NCBI GenBank assembly: GCA_023398105.1
Contig: JAEWST010000097.1
Coordinates: 1 to 64,000, forward strand
Origin: Bacillota bacterium
Lineage (GTDB): Bacteria; Bacillota; Clostridia; Acetivibrionales; DSM-1351
Direction: 5' to 3'
Length of the DNA: 64,000 nt
A program made the translations under genes and the position numbers. Below, piece by piece: positions 41,952-50,500 of the stretch (position 1 is its first letter; the number at the start of each line of letters is the position of its first letter). The notes beneath the pieces were generated by a model. The model saw only the letters and a list, made by a program, of their open reading frames with translations, was not told the origin of the DNA and made no database searches.

Positions 41952-43163
41952 TTATTGCCCTTCAATTTCATCACCTTCTGAAACCTTTTGTATTATACCC
42001 AGTGCTAGAAAACTAATTACTAAAGAAGTTCCACCATGGCTCACAAAAGGGAGAGTTATACCCGTCAAAGGAATAAAACCTGTCACTCCACCTACAATTA
42101 CCAAGGTTTGAGTAGCAATCATTACACTCAATCCTGAAGTTAAGAGTTTTGTGAAATTATTTTCAGCATGAATTGCACTTCTGATAGATCGATAAAATAG
42201 TAAAAAGTGCAATATCAAAATAGCAAACCCCATTAATAGACCCATTTCCTCACAAATAACAGAGAAAATAAAATCAGATTCATTTACAGCTACATATTCA
42301 GGGTTTCCCCTTCCAAGCCCTCTCCCGAAAAAACCTCCCATAGCTATAGCATACATAGACTGAACTACTTGATAGCTTTCATTATAGACATATGACCAGG
42401 GATTCCACCAAATCATAATTCTCCTTCGGATATGACTAAACATAGCATAGCTAGCTCCCCCTCCTACCGAGAACAAACCTAAAGAAATCAGTACATACTG
42501 CATTTTTGATGTGGCAAGGTATACCATTGTAACTGCAATAGCAAATATTATCAGTGCTGTTCCAAGATCCTTTTGGATAACCATGAAGCCTAAAGCAATT
42601 CCTATTACCGCACATGGTTCAATAAGTTGCTTTCTTGAGCAAATATCAGAAAGGGCTGAAGCTACATAGAGTATCAGAAATATTTTACCAAACTCAGAGG
42701 GCTGGAATCCAATTGGACCAATTTTCACCCAGTTTTTTGCACCTAATATTTCTACTCCAAAAAAAGTGGCCATTGACATAAATATTATGGTTGCCGCTAA
42801 AAAGAGATATCTATATTTAGAAAACTTAATTATTCCTTTTTTTAGATATAGAACTATAAACAAAAAAAGCAAAATTCCTAATACAAGCCATACTAACTGT
42901 TTTGTAGCTATAGTTTTATTTAATCTAAACAGCATTATAAGACCTATTGAGCATAAAGATATAGCTAATAAAAATATAAGCCTATCTCCCATTGGATAAT
43001 ATTTTCTTAGTACCCAGGTAGTCAGACATATTATCACAAACAATACTGTGAAGAAAACCCCAGCCAATGCATCTATTGGACTCTTTAAAAGAGCAAGATT
43101 CAAAAAGCCAAGAAAAACAAATAAATATATAAATAACTGAAGAGCTCTTATACTTTTTATCAT
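41952..43163 (-). CDS. FtsW/RodA/SpoVE-family glycosyltransferase
   Basis: This 403-residue SEDS protein has about 10-11 membrane segments with GAKNWVKIGPIGFQPSEFGK, QKDLGTALIIFAI, ESYQVVQSMYAIAMGGFFG and LPFVSHGGTSLVISF, all hallmarks of the peptidoglycan polymerase family. It works with the class B PBP encoded just downstream. The ATG at 43163 has AGGAG 12 bases before it. Confidence 0.93.
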   Translation of the reverse strand: MIKSIRALQLFIYLFVFLGFLNLALLKSPIDALAGVFFTVLFVIICLTTWVLRKYYPMGDRLIFLLAISLCSIGLIMLFRLNKTIATKQLVWLVLGILLFLFIVLYLKKGIIKFSKYRYLFLAATIIFMSMATFFGVEILGAKNWVKIGPIGFQPSEFGKIFLILYVASALSDICSRKQLIEPCAVIGIALGFMVIQKDLGTALIIFAIAVTMVYLATSKMQYVLISLGLFSVGGGASYAMFSHIRRRIMIWWNPWSYVYNESYQVVQSMYAIAMGGFFGRGLGRGNPEYVAVNESDFIFSVICEEMGLLMGFAILILHFLLFYRSIRSAIHAENNFTKLLTSGLSVMIATQTLVIVGGVTGFIPLTGITLPFVSHGGTSLVISFLALGIIQKVSEGDEIEGQ

Positions 43164-43260
43164 TATAAACCATCACTCCTGCTTCAAAAAGACTACAATA
43201 TTGCTTTAATATAAATATTCATTACTAGGGTCTGCACCTTTAACAATTCTTTTATATATA

Positions 43261-43290
43261 TAACTCAACTTTACAACATAAAAAACCTAT
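43261..43290. repeat. Left end of CTCAACTTTC family
   Basis: TAACTCAACTTTACAACATA then aaaaacctatt, just downstream of the FHA gene. Confidence 0.5.
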
Positions 43291-43299
43291 TAATTCTAT

Positions 43300-43749
43300 C
43301 TACTCATCATCTAGAACCACAAGAACAGTCTGAGAAATCCTTATTTCATCATCAGGCTGTAAGTTTTTTTTATCTACTCTAACTCCATTTATAAAAGTGC
43401 CATTTGTAGATTTTAAGTCTTCAAGCATATATCTACCATCTTCAAAATATATTTGAGCGTGATAGCCTGATACCGATTGTGATGGAAGAACCATTTGATT
43501 TGACTCGTTCCTGCCTATTGAGATTTTGCTTCCTATTGGTATGCTATCACCAGCAATAAAGCTGCCCCCATCGCCTGAATACTCAAGTCTAAGTTTCCAG
43601 CCTAGATTTTTCCCACCCTTTATCCCACTTCTTTTTACATCCTTGGACATGATTTTCAAGGCCTGTAGTATTATAATAAATATAACTATTACCAGTAGTA
43701 CTTTAAACACTACTGATAGAAAGCTCATATCTAAAATGTTAATTTTCAT
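43300..43749 (-). CDS. Membrane-anchored FHA-domain protein
   Basis: This 149-residue protein has one N-terminal membrane helix (about 10-32) and a forkhead-associated domain (about 55-145): ISIGRNESNQMVLPSQSVSG, YHAQIYFEDGRYML, DLKSTNGTFING. FHA domains bind phosphothreonine, so it may link a Ser/Thr kinase to the SEDS-PBP pair downstream, as in actinobacteria. The start has GGGTGAACT before it. Confidence 0.9.
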   Translation of the reverse strand: MKINILDMSFLSVVFKVLLVIVIFIIILQALKIMSKDVKRSGIKGGKNLGWKLRLEYSGDGGSFIAGDSIPIGSKISIGRNESNQMVLPSQSVSGYHAQIYFEDGRYMLEDLKSTNGTFINGVRVDKKNLQPDDEIRISQTVLVVLDDE

Positions 43750-43784
43750 AGTTCACCCACATTTTTCTACGTTTTGGATTAATT

Positions 43785-43843
43785 AACTCAACTTTATATA
43801 GATAAGTTATATACTTTCTATTCTTATTTGGGAAAGTTGATTA
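43785..43843. mobile_element. CTCAACTTTC-family mini element, 59 bp
   Basis: AACTCAACTTTA at the left and GGGAAAGTTGATTA at the right are inverted, with a very short interior. Confidence 0.55.
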
Positions 43844-44068
43844 TTAATGTTCAATATCTCAACCCTATTATATACAAATACTCTGTATTTTACAAATATG
43901 CCACTTATCATTTGTACTTTTATCAAAAATTTCATAAAAAACACTAAACAAAACTCACTCATTAGAAGTATAATAATACTGTATTCAAAGTATAGATTTT
44001 TATTAATAACATAAGATTTAATGCCGATTAATGTAAAAAGGGGGATAGAATCCATGTCAATCTACTAA

Positions 44069-44371
44069 TTGGAGTTTTTTATAAACTGGGACATGGGTAT
44101 GTTTATGCAGAATTTTATTATTATTGCATTGTTTATCTTAAATATATTGGGGTTAATATTAGTATCCTTAGACAAGTACAAGGCAAAAAACAGGTTATGG
44201 AGAATACCCGAAAGATCTTTCTTCATATTGTCTATACTAGGTGGTGGTATCGGTGTATACATTGGACTCTTTTTATTTAATCATAAAACACGTCACTGGT
44301 ACTTTATGGTTGTAATTCCACTAATTATACTAGCTCAGATTGTTTTTATATATTATTTAGCAAATAAATAA
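44069..44371 (+). CDS. DUF1294 membrane protein
   Basis: This protein of up to 100 residues has three membrane segments and the DUF1294 motifs DKYKAKNRLWRIPERSFF, LGGGIGVYIGLFLFNHKTRH and WYFMVVIPLI. Its function is unknown. The start is unclear: TTG 44069 follows directly on a five-codon open frame (44054-44068) that has a good GGGGGAT ribosome site, so translation may be coupled; ATG 44093 is an alternative. Confidence 0.8.
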   Translation: MEFFINWDMGMFMQNFIIIALFILNILGLILVSLDKYKAKNRLWRIPERSFFILSILGGGIGVYIGLFLFNHKTRHWYFMVVIPLIILAQIVFIYYLANK

Positions 44372-44398
44372 AGGTTACTGTTTGCGTTTGTAGCCTTT
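44370..44398 (+). terminator. Terminator of DUF1294 gene
   Basis: AAAGGTTAC and GTAGCCTTT form a 9-bp stem (one G-T pair) followed by ATTAT. A TATAACGCCTAG repeat end follows at 44399. Confidence 0.55.
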
Positions 44399-44563
44399 AT
44401 TATAACGCCTAGCTTCAAAATGAACTTATTCAAACTTATCAATAACAGCTACATTCAGAATATTTGATTTTCTAAGCTTACAGTCAAATCTATATTCTTG
44501 TTTGTAATAAAGACGAACTTTTTTGAATACCCTTTATTAACAGTGTAAAATGGGGTTATTTAA

Positions 44564-46069
44564 ATGAGTTTTGATAGATTTTATAAAAATTCGGCTATAC
44601 TGACATTATCAAACTTTATAACAGGCTTTATCGGCTTTGCATTTTCAATTGTACTTTCAAAAAAATTAGGAGCTGAAGGTCTTGGACTGTACGGTCTTAT
44701 CATGCCGGTATATTCCCTTCTTGTGTGTTTGACAGCAGATGGTCTGATAACGGCAGTTTCAAAAGTCTGTACGGTATATAATAGTAAAAAAGATTATCGA
44801 AATCTACATAGAACTATAAAAACTATAATCTGCTTTATGGGCATGTGGAGTATTGCTGTTGCAGTACTTGTTTTTGTTAATGCGTCCAATATAAGTAATT
44901 TTTTCATAAGAGATGTTAGAGCCGCAAATGCCATAAAAATAATATGCCCCGCACTGATATTTATTCCTTTTTCAGCAATACTTAAAGGATTCTTTTATGG
45001 CTTTGAAAAATTCACAATTCCAGCCAGTATTGATATTTTAGAAAAAGGCATTAGAATAACAATACTTTTAACCACAATATATTTATTAACACTTAATAAC
45101 GTAAAAGGTGCGGTAACAGCTGCCTATTTTGCATTGGCAGTTGGAGAAGCTATTAGTCTTTTGATGCTGCTAACAGCTTATAAAGTATTCTTCAAAAAAC
45201 TTGTACCTGTAAAAGCAAAAGTCAAAAACCCACTGCAACTATTAATTGATATTTTAATAATATCGACTCCACTATGCCTAAACGGCTTTCTGTCTTCAAT
45301 ACTAAATACAGCCTCGACATTAATATTGCCAAGGAGATTAATTAGCACTGGAATGAGTTATGACAATGCATTAGAGCTGATTGGAAAATTCCTTGGTATG
45401 TCTCTCACAACAGTAAGTCTTCCATTTATAATAGTTGGTTCAATGATGACGGTACTAATTCCTGATATGTCACTTAGTATTAGCAAAAAGGATTTGTGGA
45501 GCACTGAAAGGAGAATATCTCAAGTTCTGAAAATTTCTTTTCTTGTAGGATTAGGAACATTAATAGTTTCTCTGTGTATTCCACAAAAACTGGGTATGCT
45601 TTTTTATTCAAGAGATGATCTGGGTATTATGATTAAAGTAGCTGGTATATGTAGCTTTATGAGTTATGCCGCTTGTGCATCCTATGGAATATTAAATGCT
45701 TTAGGTAAGCAAAATGTAAATCTTCGAAATTCTCTCATAGTTTCTGTAGAAGGATTAGTGCTGGTATTTATCCTCACGGGTATTCCGGCTTTAAATATAT
45801 ATGGTTATGGTGTTTCAATTATTTTAACTTCAATAACTGGTTTTTTAATTAATCTCTACGAAATTAGAAAGGTCTGCGAAATTCACTTCTCACTAAAAAA
45901 TTCTTTAGTATTTGTTATAATCGGACTAATAGGATATATGACCATAAAGCTTGCTAGTACACTTATTCCTGATAGCTTTATTGTATTTGACGTTTTTATT
46001 TCTACTATAATCTGCTTTATAGCTATATTTTACCTATCAAAAATTTATAATCAAATAAGCATTAACTAG
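44564..46069 (+). CDS. SpoVB-like MVF-superfamily lipid/oligosaccharide flippase
   Basis: This 501-residue protein has about 14 membrane segments and the polysaccharide-synthesis family start (NSAILTLSNFITGFIGFAFS, KKLGAEGLGLYGLIMPVY). SpoVB is involved in spore cortex synthesis and lipid II translocation is proposed for relatives. The ATG follows GGGGTTATTTAA. The closest match by eye is stage V sporulation protein B; other MVF exporters cannot be fully excluded. Confidence 0.85.
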   Translation: MSFDRFYKNSAILTLSNFITGFIGFAFSIVLSKKLGAEGLGLYGLIMPVYSLLVCLTADGLITAVSKVCTVYNSKKDYRNLHRTIKTIICFMGMWSIAVAVLVFVNASNISNFFIRDVRAANAIKIICPALIFIPFSAILKGFFYGFEKFTIPASIDILEKGIRITILLTTIYLLTLNNVKGAVTAAYFALAVGEAISLLMLLTAYKVFFKKLVPVKAKVKNPLQLLIDILIISTPLCLNGFLSSILNTASTLILPRRLISTGMSYDNALELIGKFLGMSLTTVSLPFIIVGSMMTVLIPDMSLSISKKDLWSTERRISQVLKISFLVGLGTLIVSLCIPQKLGMLFYSRDDLGIMIKVAGICSFMSYAACASYGILNALGKQNVNLRNSLIVSVEGLVLVFILTGIPALNIYGYGVSIILTSITGFLINLYEIRKVCEIHFSLKNSLVFVIIGLIGYMTIKLASTLIPDSFIVFDVFISTIICFIAIFYLSKIYNQISIN

Positions 46070-46113
46070 TTCTATATGCTATAATGTTTTTAAGTGTTCT
46101 GGCTCTATTATTG

Positions 46114-46335
46114 TTATAACGCCTAGATTCAAAATGAAATTTTTCGATATTTATACACCGTCAAAAACCACTTGTGGTTTTTGTGGCTCGAAAATGCACC
46201 TTGTTCGTACAAACTTTATTTTCGAGCTATTACATCAGGGGCGTTTCATCGAGGCGGAAGGTATTCTCACCGCCTGAAAACCAAAGCGGTACCCACCACT
46301 TATAGAAGTGGGGGACATTTTCTTGCCTCGTTATA
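46114..46335. repeat. Long TATAACG...CGTTATA element with nested hairpin
   Basis: It begins TTATAACGCCTAGATTC and ends gaagtgggggacattttc, ttgcctcgttata. Inside are the agctcgaaaa hairpin (46185-46228) and the caccgcctgaaaaccaaagc block shared with 18021-18083. Shorter forms lack one or other module. Confidence 0.8.
46185..46228. repeat. agctcgaaaa-type hairpin repeat, copy 4
   Basis: GGCTCGAAAA and TTTTCGAGCT around tgcaccttgttcgtacaaac; nested in the longer element. Confidence 0.8.
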
Positions 46336-46419
46336 TTTTAGTTCAATGCATGGAGCCTCTTCATATACAGCACACAGCATATTAAGTTGATTTATGTACT
46401 ATAAAACACGGAGGATAAA

Positions 46420-47037
46420 ATGTATAAGTATGTAGTATTCGATGTAGATGGAACTATGATAGATACAGAAGCAGCTGTTATGTATGCCTATCAGCAAGTA
46501 ATATTTAATAAGTATGGCAGGTATTTTACTGAAGAAGAATTGTTAAAGGGTTATGGTGTTCCAACTCCTAAAACCTTAGCTAATTATGGCTTTACAGATA
46601 TAGATACTTCTATGAAGGATTATTACAAGCACCTCATTGAAGGATTCAAACGCTGTTCAGTCTTTGATGGAATTATTGAAGTCATAAGTAAGCTAAAGAC
46701 TAAAAATATTCCCATTGGTATTGTCACTTCAAGGTGCAAGTATGAAATTGACATTGATAGCAGCTTGCAGAGTTTAATTGGTAATTTTGATTCCATTGTA
46801 TGTTCAGATGATACATCTAATCACAAGCCAAATCCTGACCCTCTAATAAAGGCAATGGAAAAAATGAATGCAATATCGTCTGAAACAATCTATATTGGTG
46901 ATACAATCTTTGATTCCATGTGTGCCAAAAGTGCTGGAGTTAAGTTTGCACTAGCTGTTTGGGGAACCAACAATGCTAATAATATCAGTGCAGATTATTA
47001 TTTGCAAAACCCTGCTCAATTACTTGAGCTAATATAA
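46420..47037 (+). CDS. HAD-superfamily hydrolase (phosphoglycolate phosphatase/beta-PGM type)
   Basis: This 205-residue phosphatase has motif I FDVDGTMIDTE, motif II VTSRCK, motif III lysine in NHKPNPDPL and motif IV IGDTIFDSMCAKSAG. The helical cap lies at about 16-80. The nucleophile is Asp8. Substrate cannot be deduced. The ATG follows GGAGGATAAA. It is a single gene before a convergent diguanylate cyclase. Confidence 0.9.
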   Translation: MYKYVVFDVDGTMIDTEAAVMYAYQQVIFNKYGRYFTEEELLKGYGVPTPKTLANYGFTDIDTSMKDYYKHLIEGFKRCSVFDGIIEVISKLKTKNIPIGIVTSRCKYEIDIDSSLQSLIGNFDSIVCSDDTSNHKPNPDPLIKAMEKMNAISSETIYIGDTIFDSMCAKSAGVKFALAVWGTNNANNISADYYLQNPAQLLELI

Positions 47038-47050
47038 AAGCTTTTTTGTC

Positions 47051-47078
47051 TTCAGGTGGAGTTTATCCTCCATCTGAA
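47051..47078. terminator. Hairpin between convergent genes
   Basis: TTCAGGTGGAG and CTCCATCTGAA form an 11-bp stem without a clear T-run after it. Confidence 0.4.
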
Positions 47079-47132
47079 AATTGGCTGATGGGCTGTTTCA
47101 AAAGCCTCCAATAGAGCTACTTTTATACCTAG

Positions 47133-48260
47133 CTACATGTTTTTAACACTCCATATTCTTTCCCTACTACCCTTTTTATTCTGATACATCTTCATATCAA
47201 TATCATGAATAAATTGCTCTATACTTATATTTCTATCCTTATACATTCCACTTGCATAACTATATCTTATATGATACGGTTTATCACTCTTAATATTGAA
47301 GTTATCAATCATTCTTGACATTTTCCTAATCATTTCATTAACTTCTATTAACGAAACATTATTTATTAATACCAAGAACTCATCCCCTCCCATTCGAATT
47401 ACAACACCATGATCTGAATAGGCTATCTGCAGTATTCTTACAAAGGACTTAAGAGCATAATCTCCTTCTGAATGTCCATAGCTGTCATTGATACTTTTAA
47501 AGTAGTCTAAATCTATCATAACAATAGCTAAATTACCAATAGGTTTCTTTTTATATGCATCAATGCACTTTTTCAAAACAACTCTATTTCTAGCACCAGT
47601 AAGAGAATCTCTATAAAGCACTCTTTGTTGAATAATAACAAACATAAAAATCAATATAATTGAATTGCTACACCATATAAAACTAGTCGCATTTGCAATA
47701 ACCTGTATTAATATAAGTGCAGTAGCAATTATGGCAGTAGTTAGTATAGACACAAACTCAAATTTAATTATCATTTTTTTGTTTTTAAATGTAATAAATA
47801 CACAATAAGCTGTAAAAATAAAGCTTAGTAAAAGAGGCACTGTATACTCTGTTATTTTAACATTAGAAAATGTTTTTAAGTTAAATGGTAAGAAAACAGC
47901 TGATATAGCATTGACCATTAGAAGAAATCTTATAATATGTTTTGTATAATTTTCTATTTTAAGTGGTTTAGGATAATAATTGCATACTAATTTTAAGAAG
48001 GTATACGACAAATACGGAGCAACTGAAACAATAATCACTTTAGTAATCATAGATAACACTATTATTGGTGAACTATAGTTCCCAATAAAAAATGCAGCTA
48101 TCACTTCTAGTATTATAAGTAATGTGTTTAATGTAAGTGACACTAAATATAGCTTGTTAATTTTTAGTTTTTTATCAAATACATTGTAGGAATATATCAT
48201 AAAAAACAATAATACAGCTATTGAAACAATATTCATCTGCTGATGAATTAATACTTGCAT
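47133..48260 (-). CDS. Membrane diguanylate cyclase (GGDEF)
   Basis: This 375-residue protein has about seven or eight membrane segments (1-205) and a C-terminal GGDEF domain with DSLTGARNR, IDLDYFKSINDSYGHSEGDY, the intact RMGGDEF signature and the YRADxAMY-like DIDMKMYQNKKGSR. It should make c-di-GMP in response to a membrane signal. The inhibitory RxxD site is not evident. ATG 48260 is chosen for its AAGGAG site; an in-frame GTG lies two codons upstream. Confidence 0.9.
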   Translation of the reverse strand: MQVLIHQQMNIVSIAVLLFFMIYSYNVFDKKLKINKLYLVSLTLNTLLIILEVIAAFFIGNYSSPIIVLSMITKVIIVSVAPYLSYTFLKLVCNYYPKPLKIENYTKHIIRFLLMVNAISAVFLPFNLKTFSNVKITEYTVPLLLSFIFTAYCVFITFKNKKMIIKFEFVSILTTAIIATALILIQVIANATSFIWCSNSIILIFMFVIIQQRVLYRDSLTGARNRVVLKKCIDAYKKKPIGNLAIVMIDLDYFKSINDSYGHSEGDYALKSFVRILQIAYSDHGVVIRMGGDEFLVLINNVSLIEVNEMIRKMSRMIDNFNIKSDKPYHIRYSYASGMYKDRNISIEQFIHDIDMKMYQNKKGSRERIWSVKNM

Positions 48261-48499
48261 AAGCACTACTCCTTACTAAAACACATTTTACTAGAGTCAA
48301 TTTCTTTCGGCAGAAGATGAGGATAATATATCGTTCCGATTGTTTTCATTGATGCTAACCTTATAGAAGTCAAAAAACTAACTTGTATCGAGCGAAGGCT
48401 TGAAATTAAAATTGACTTTCATACTATACCATTTTATAACAAGTATTGTAATATTTCAATTATATTAATAATATATTTTTGGAGTCAACCTTACTTTTA

Positions 48500-49564
48500 C
48501 TATTTCAAAATTCTTTTCAAAATCTCGTTACTTCTCAAAAGCCCTTTAGCCTTTACTCTGTTTTCTTCAACATGCAGATAAGTGTATCTATTAGGCTTTA
48601 TCGTTGGTGCTAAGTCAATTGCTTTTTCAAAATCATCAGCCTTTAACTGCAAAGTTTCTACATAGCTAAGAAATCCTGTATCACTTAAAAATTTCTCAAT
48701 TCTCTCATATCTGTGCTGCTGTACTAAGCTAATGATATAGGTTGCAATACCCACCTGAATACCATGTAGCTGTGGTTTTTCAAGTATTTTATCAAGTGCA
48801 TGAGATATGAGATGTTCACTACCGCTTGCAGGAGCACTGTTGTTTGCAATTTGCATAGCAATTCCACTCATTGTTAAAGAATCTACCATTTCCTTAAGAA
48901 AAAATTCTTCTGTTACTTGGGTATATGGCATTCTTACAATACTATTTACAGATTTTTTGGCTAACATTGCTGCAAAATCATTTACTCTTGCTGCCCTGTT
49001 ATTCTCCTCATAATACCAATCAAATACTGCTGTTATTTTTGAAACAATGTCCCCTAGACCTGAATATATAAACTTCATAGGTGCATTTTTAATTACTGCT
49101 ATATCAACTATTATTCCAAATGGCATAACTGCATGAACCGATGTCCTTCTTCCATTTATAATCAATGAACAGCCAGAGCTGGAAAATCCATCGTTAGAGG
49201 TTGATGTTGGAATGCTTATAAATGGAAGATTTCTCAAAAACGCTATATATTTTGCTGCATCAAGTACCTTGCCACCACCAACGCCTATTATTGCATCTGC
49301 TATAGATGGAATTGAAAATGCCATTGGCATAAGATTCTCTATTCTAATATCATCATAATCAAAGATTTCAAGAAGATCTAATTGAGGATTTGAGTTTATT
49401 GATTGAAGTATCTTTTCTCCAAATAGCTCCCTTATTCCATCACCAAATAAAACTACTACCTTTTTAATGCCAGCTCTGAAAATATATGAACCGACATTTT
49501 CCAGTATATTACTATTAACTTCCATAATTGTTGGAATTTCAATTGTATGAACTGATGTACTCAT
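48500..49564 (-). CDS. sn-glycerol-1-phosphate dehydrogenase-like protein (iron-containing ADH fold)
   Basis: This 354-residue protein matches the AraM/EgsA group: NAD-binding IADAIIGVGGGKVLDAAKYI, substrate loop FISIPTSTSNDGFSSS, and metal ligands in GLGDIVSKITAVFDW, GSEHLISHALD and LHGIQVGIATY. It would make sn-glycerol-1-phosphate from dihydroxyacetone phosphate. Ribosome site TAGGAGG, supplied by a dispersed leader repeat. A HAD phosphatase gene lies 75 bases upstream on the same strand. Confidence 0.88.
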   Translation of the reverse strand: MSTSVHTIEIPTIMEVNSNILENVGSYIFRAGIKKVVVLFGDGIRELFGEKILQSINSNPQLDLLEIFDYDDIRIENLMPMAFSIPSIADAIIGVGGGKVLDAAKYIAFLRNLPFISIPTSTSNDGFSSSGCSLIINGRRTSVHAVMPFGIIVDIAVIKNAPMKFIYSGLGDIVSKITAVFDWYYEENNRAARVNDFAAMLAKKSVNSIVRMPYTQVTEEFFLKEMVDSLTMSGIAMQIANNSAPASGSEHLISHALDKILEKPQLHGIQVGIATYIISLVQQHRYERIEKFLSDTGFLSYVETLQLKADDFEKAIDLAPTIKPNRYTYLHVEENRVKAKGLLRSNEILKRILK

Positions 49565-49569
49565 ATTAG

Positions 49570-49614
49570 CCTCCTACGCCCAATTGGGGTAAAAAATATA
49601 GTTAGCACTAAAGG
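49570..49614 (-). repeat. SD-bearing leader repeat before G1P dehydrogenase-like gene
   Basis: On the minus strand it ends TACCCCAATTGGGCGTAGGAGG, i.e. the same inverted CCCAATTGGG core and ribosome site seen at 23831 and 33027, five bases before the ATG. Confidence 0.6.
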
Positions 49615-49639
49615 TTTCACTGAAGTAACTCAACTTTCC

Positions 49640-50293
49640 CTATTTCAGCCAGCCCTGCTTAAGCATATATTCTTCCACTTCAACAAACTTGTTAAAGGGT
49701 ACATAAGGTATATCTCTTTCACTTAACAGTTCTTTCAAATCATTTCTTGCAAAAGCACAGTCTGCAGCTTTTGCAGCCCCTACATCGGGCTCGCTGTCAC
49801 CAGAAAAATATACCTTTAAATATTTTTGCTTTAGTGTTTGTATTACCTTTGCCTTGTCGATACCCCATTTCTCTGAATAAAACTCACTTTTTGAGTCTGG
49901 TAGTATATGAATCCCTCTGTCTTTATATACTCCCTCCATTGAAATTACAGTAACACTATTTATATTATTATGTGACAGCAGCTTTTTGATATAATATGAA
50001 GTTCCTGCACTTAAAATATAAAAATCTCCACCACAGTTTTCAACTCTTTTTATGAAATCAATTGCATATGAATCCAAAGGAAGGTTAAGTATGTCCTCTA
50101 AAACCTCATCTTCACTTCTGTCCATTGAATTAAATATCTTATTTAGAAAGTCTACATTTATTTTTTTAGTTTTTCTCCACTCATTATAGTAATCCCACGC
50201 CCAATCCTTCAAGTATTTATCCATTACAATATGATAAAAATCACGGTCTGTAAGAGTACCATCAAAATCTGATACAAAAGCAAATTTTTTCAT
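49640..50293 (-). CDS. MtnX-like HAD-IB phosphatase
   Basis: This 217-residue phosphatase has motif I FVSDFDGTLTDRDFY, motif II LSAGTSYYI, motif III Lys in SEKWGIDKAKVI and motif IV VYFSGDSEPDVGAAKAAD. It matches the MtnX/SerB-like group. In methionine salvage MtnX acts on hydroxy-ketomethylthiopentenyl phosphate, but no other salvage gene is present here; the partner is a glycerol-1-phosphate dehydrogenase-like gene. ATG 50293 follows GGAAGGTGG. Confidence 0.85.
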   Translation of the reverse strand: MKKFAFVSDFDGTLTDRDFYHIVMDKYLKDWAWDYYNEWRKTKKINVDFLNKIFNSMDRSEDEVLEDILNLPLDSYAIDFIKRVENCGGDFYILSAGTSYYIKKLLSHNNINSVTVISMEGVYKDRGIHILPDSKSEFYSEKWGIDKAKVIQTLKQKYLKVYFSGDSEPDVGAAKAADCAFARNDLKELLSERDIPYVPFNKFVEVEEYMLKQGWLK

Positions 50294-50326
50294 ATTTTCC
50301 ACCTTCCATATGTTTTTTAATGTATT

Positions 50327-50483
50327 TACTCAACTTTCTCAGACTTATTTTGCAGGCTGAACCATTATCATATGAAACATATATATTCTTTCCTTATACT
50401 TTCATACTTTTCTTTTTACAAATACAGGTTCAAAAAAATTTATCAATGTCCAGTTTCAACTTTTAGTTTGAGAAAGTTGAGTA
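50327..50483. mobile_element. CTCAACTTTC-family element, 157 bp
   Basis: TACTCAACTTTCTC at the left and GAGAAAGTTGAGTA at the right are perfect 14-bp inverted repeats. It lies between the HAD phosphatase and helicase genes. No coding frame. Confidence 0.75.
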
Positions 50484-50500
50484 TACTATCTTCAAGAAGT

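Noticed and set aside
43807..44055. Open frame of 82 codons on the minus strand
   Set aside because: No ribosome site, AT-rich, and it overlaps a repeat element; no domain recognised.
46172..46390. Open frame of 72 codons
   Set aside because: It lies wholly in the modular repeat element and its hairpin.
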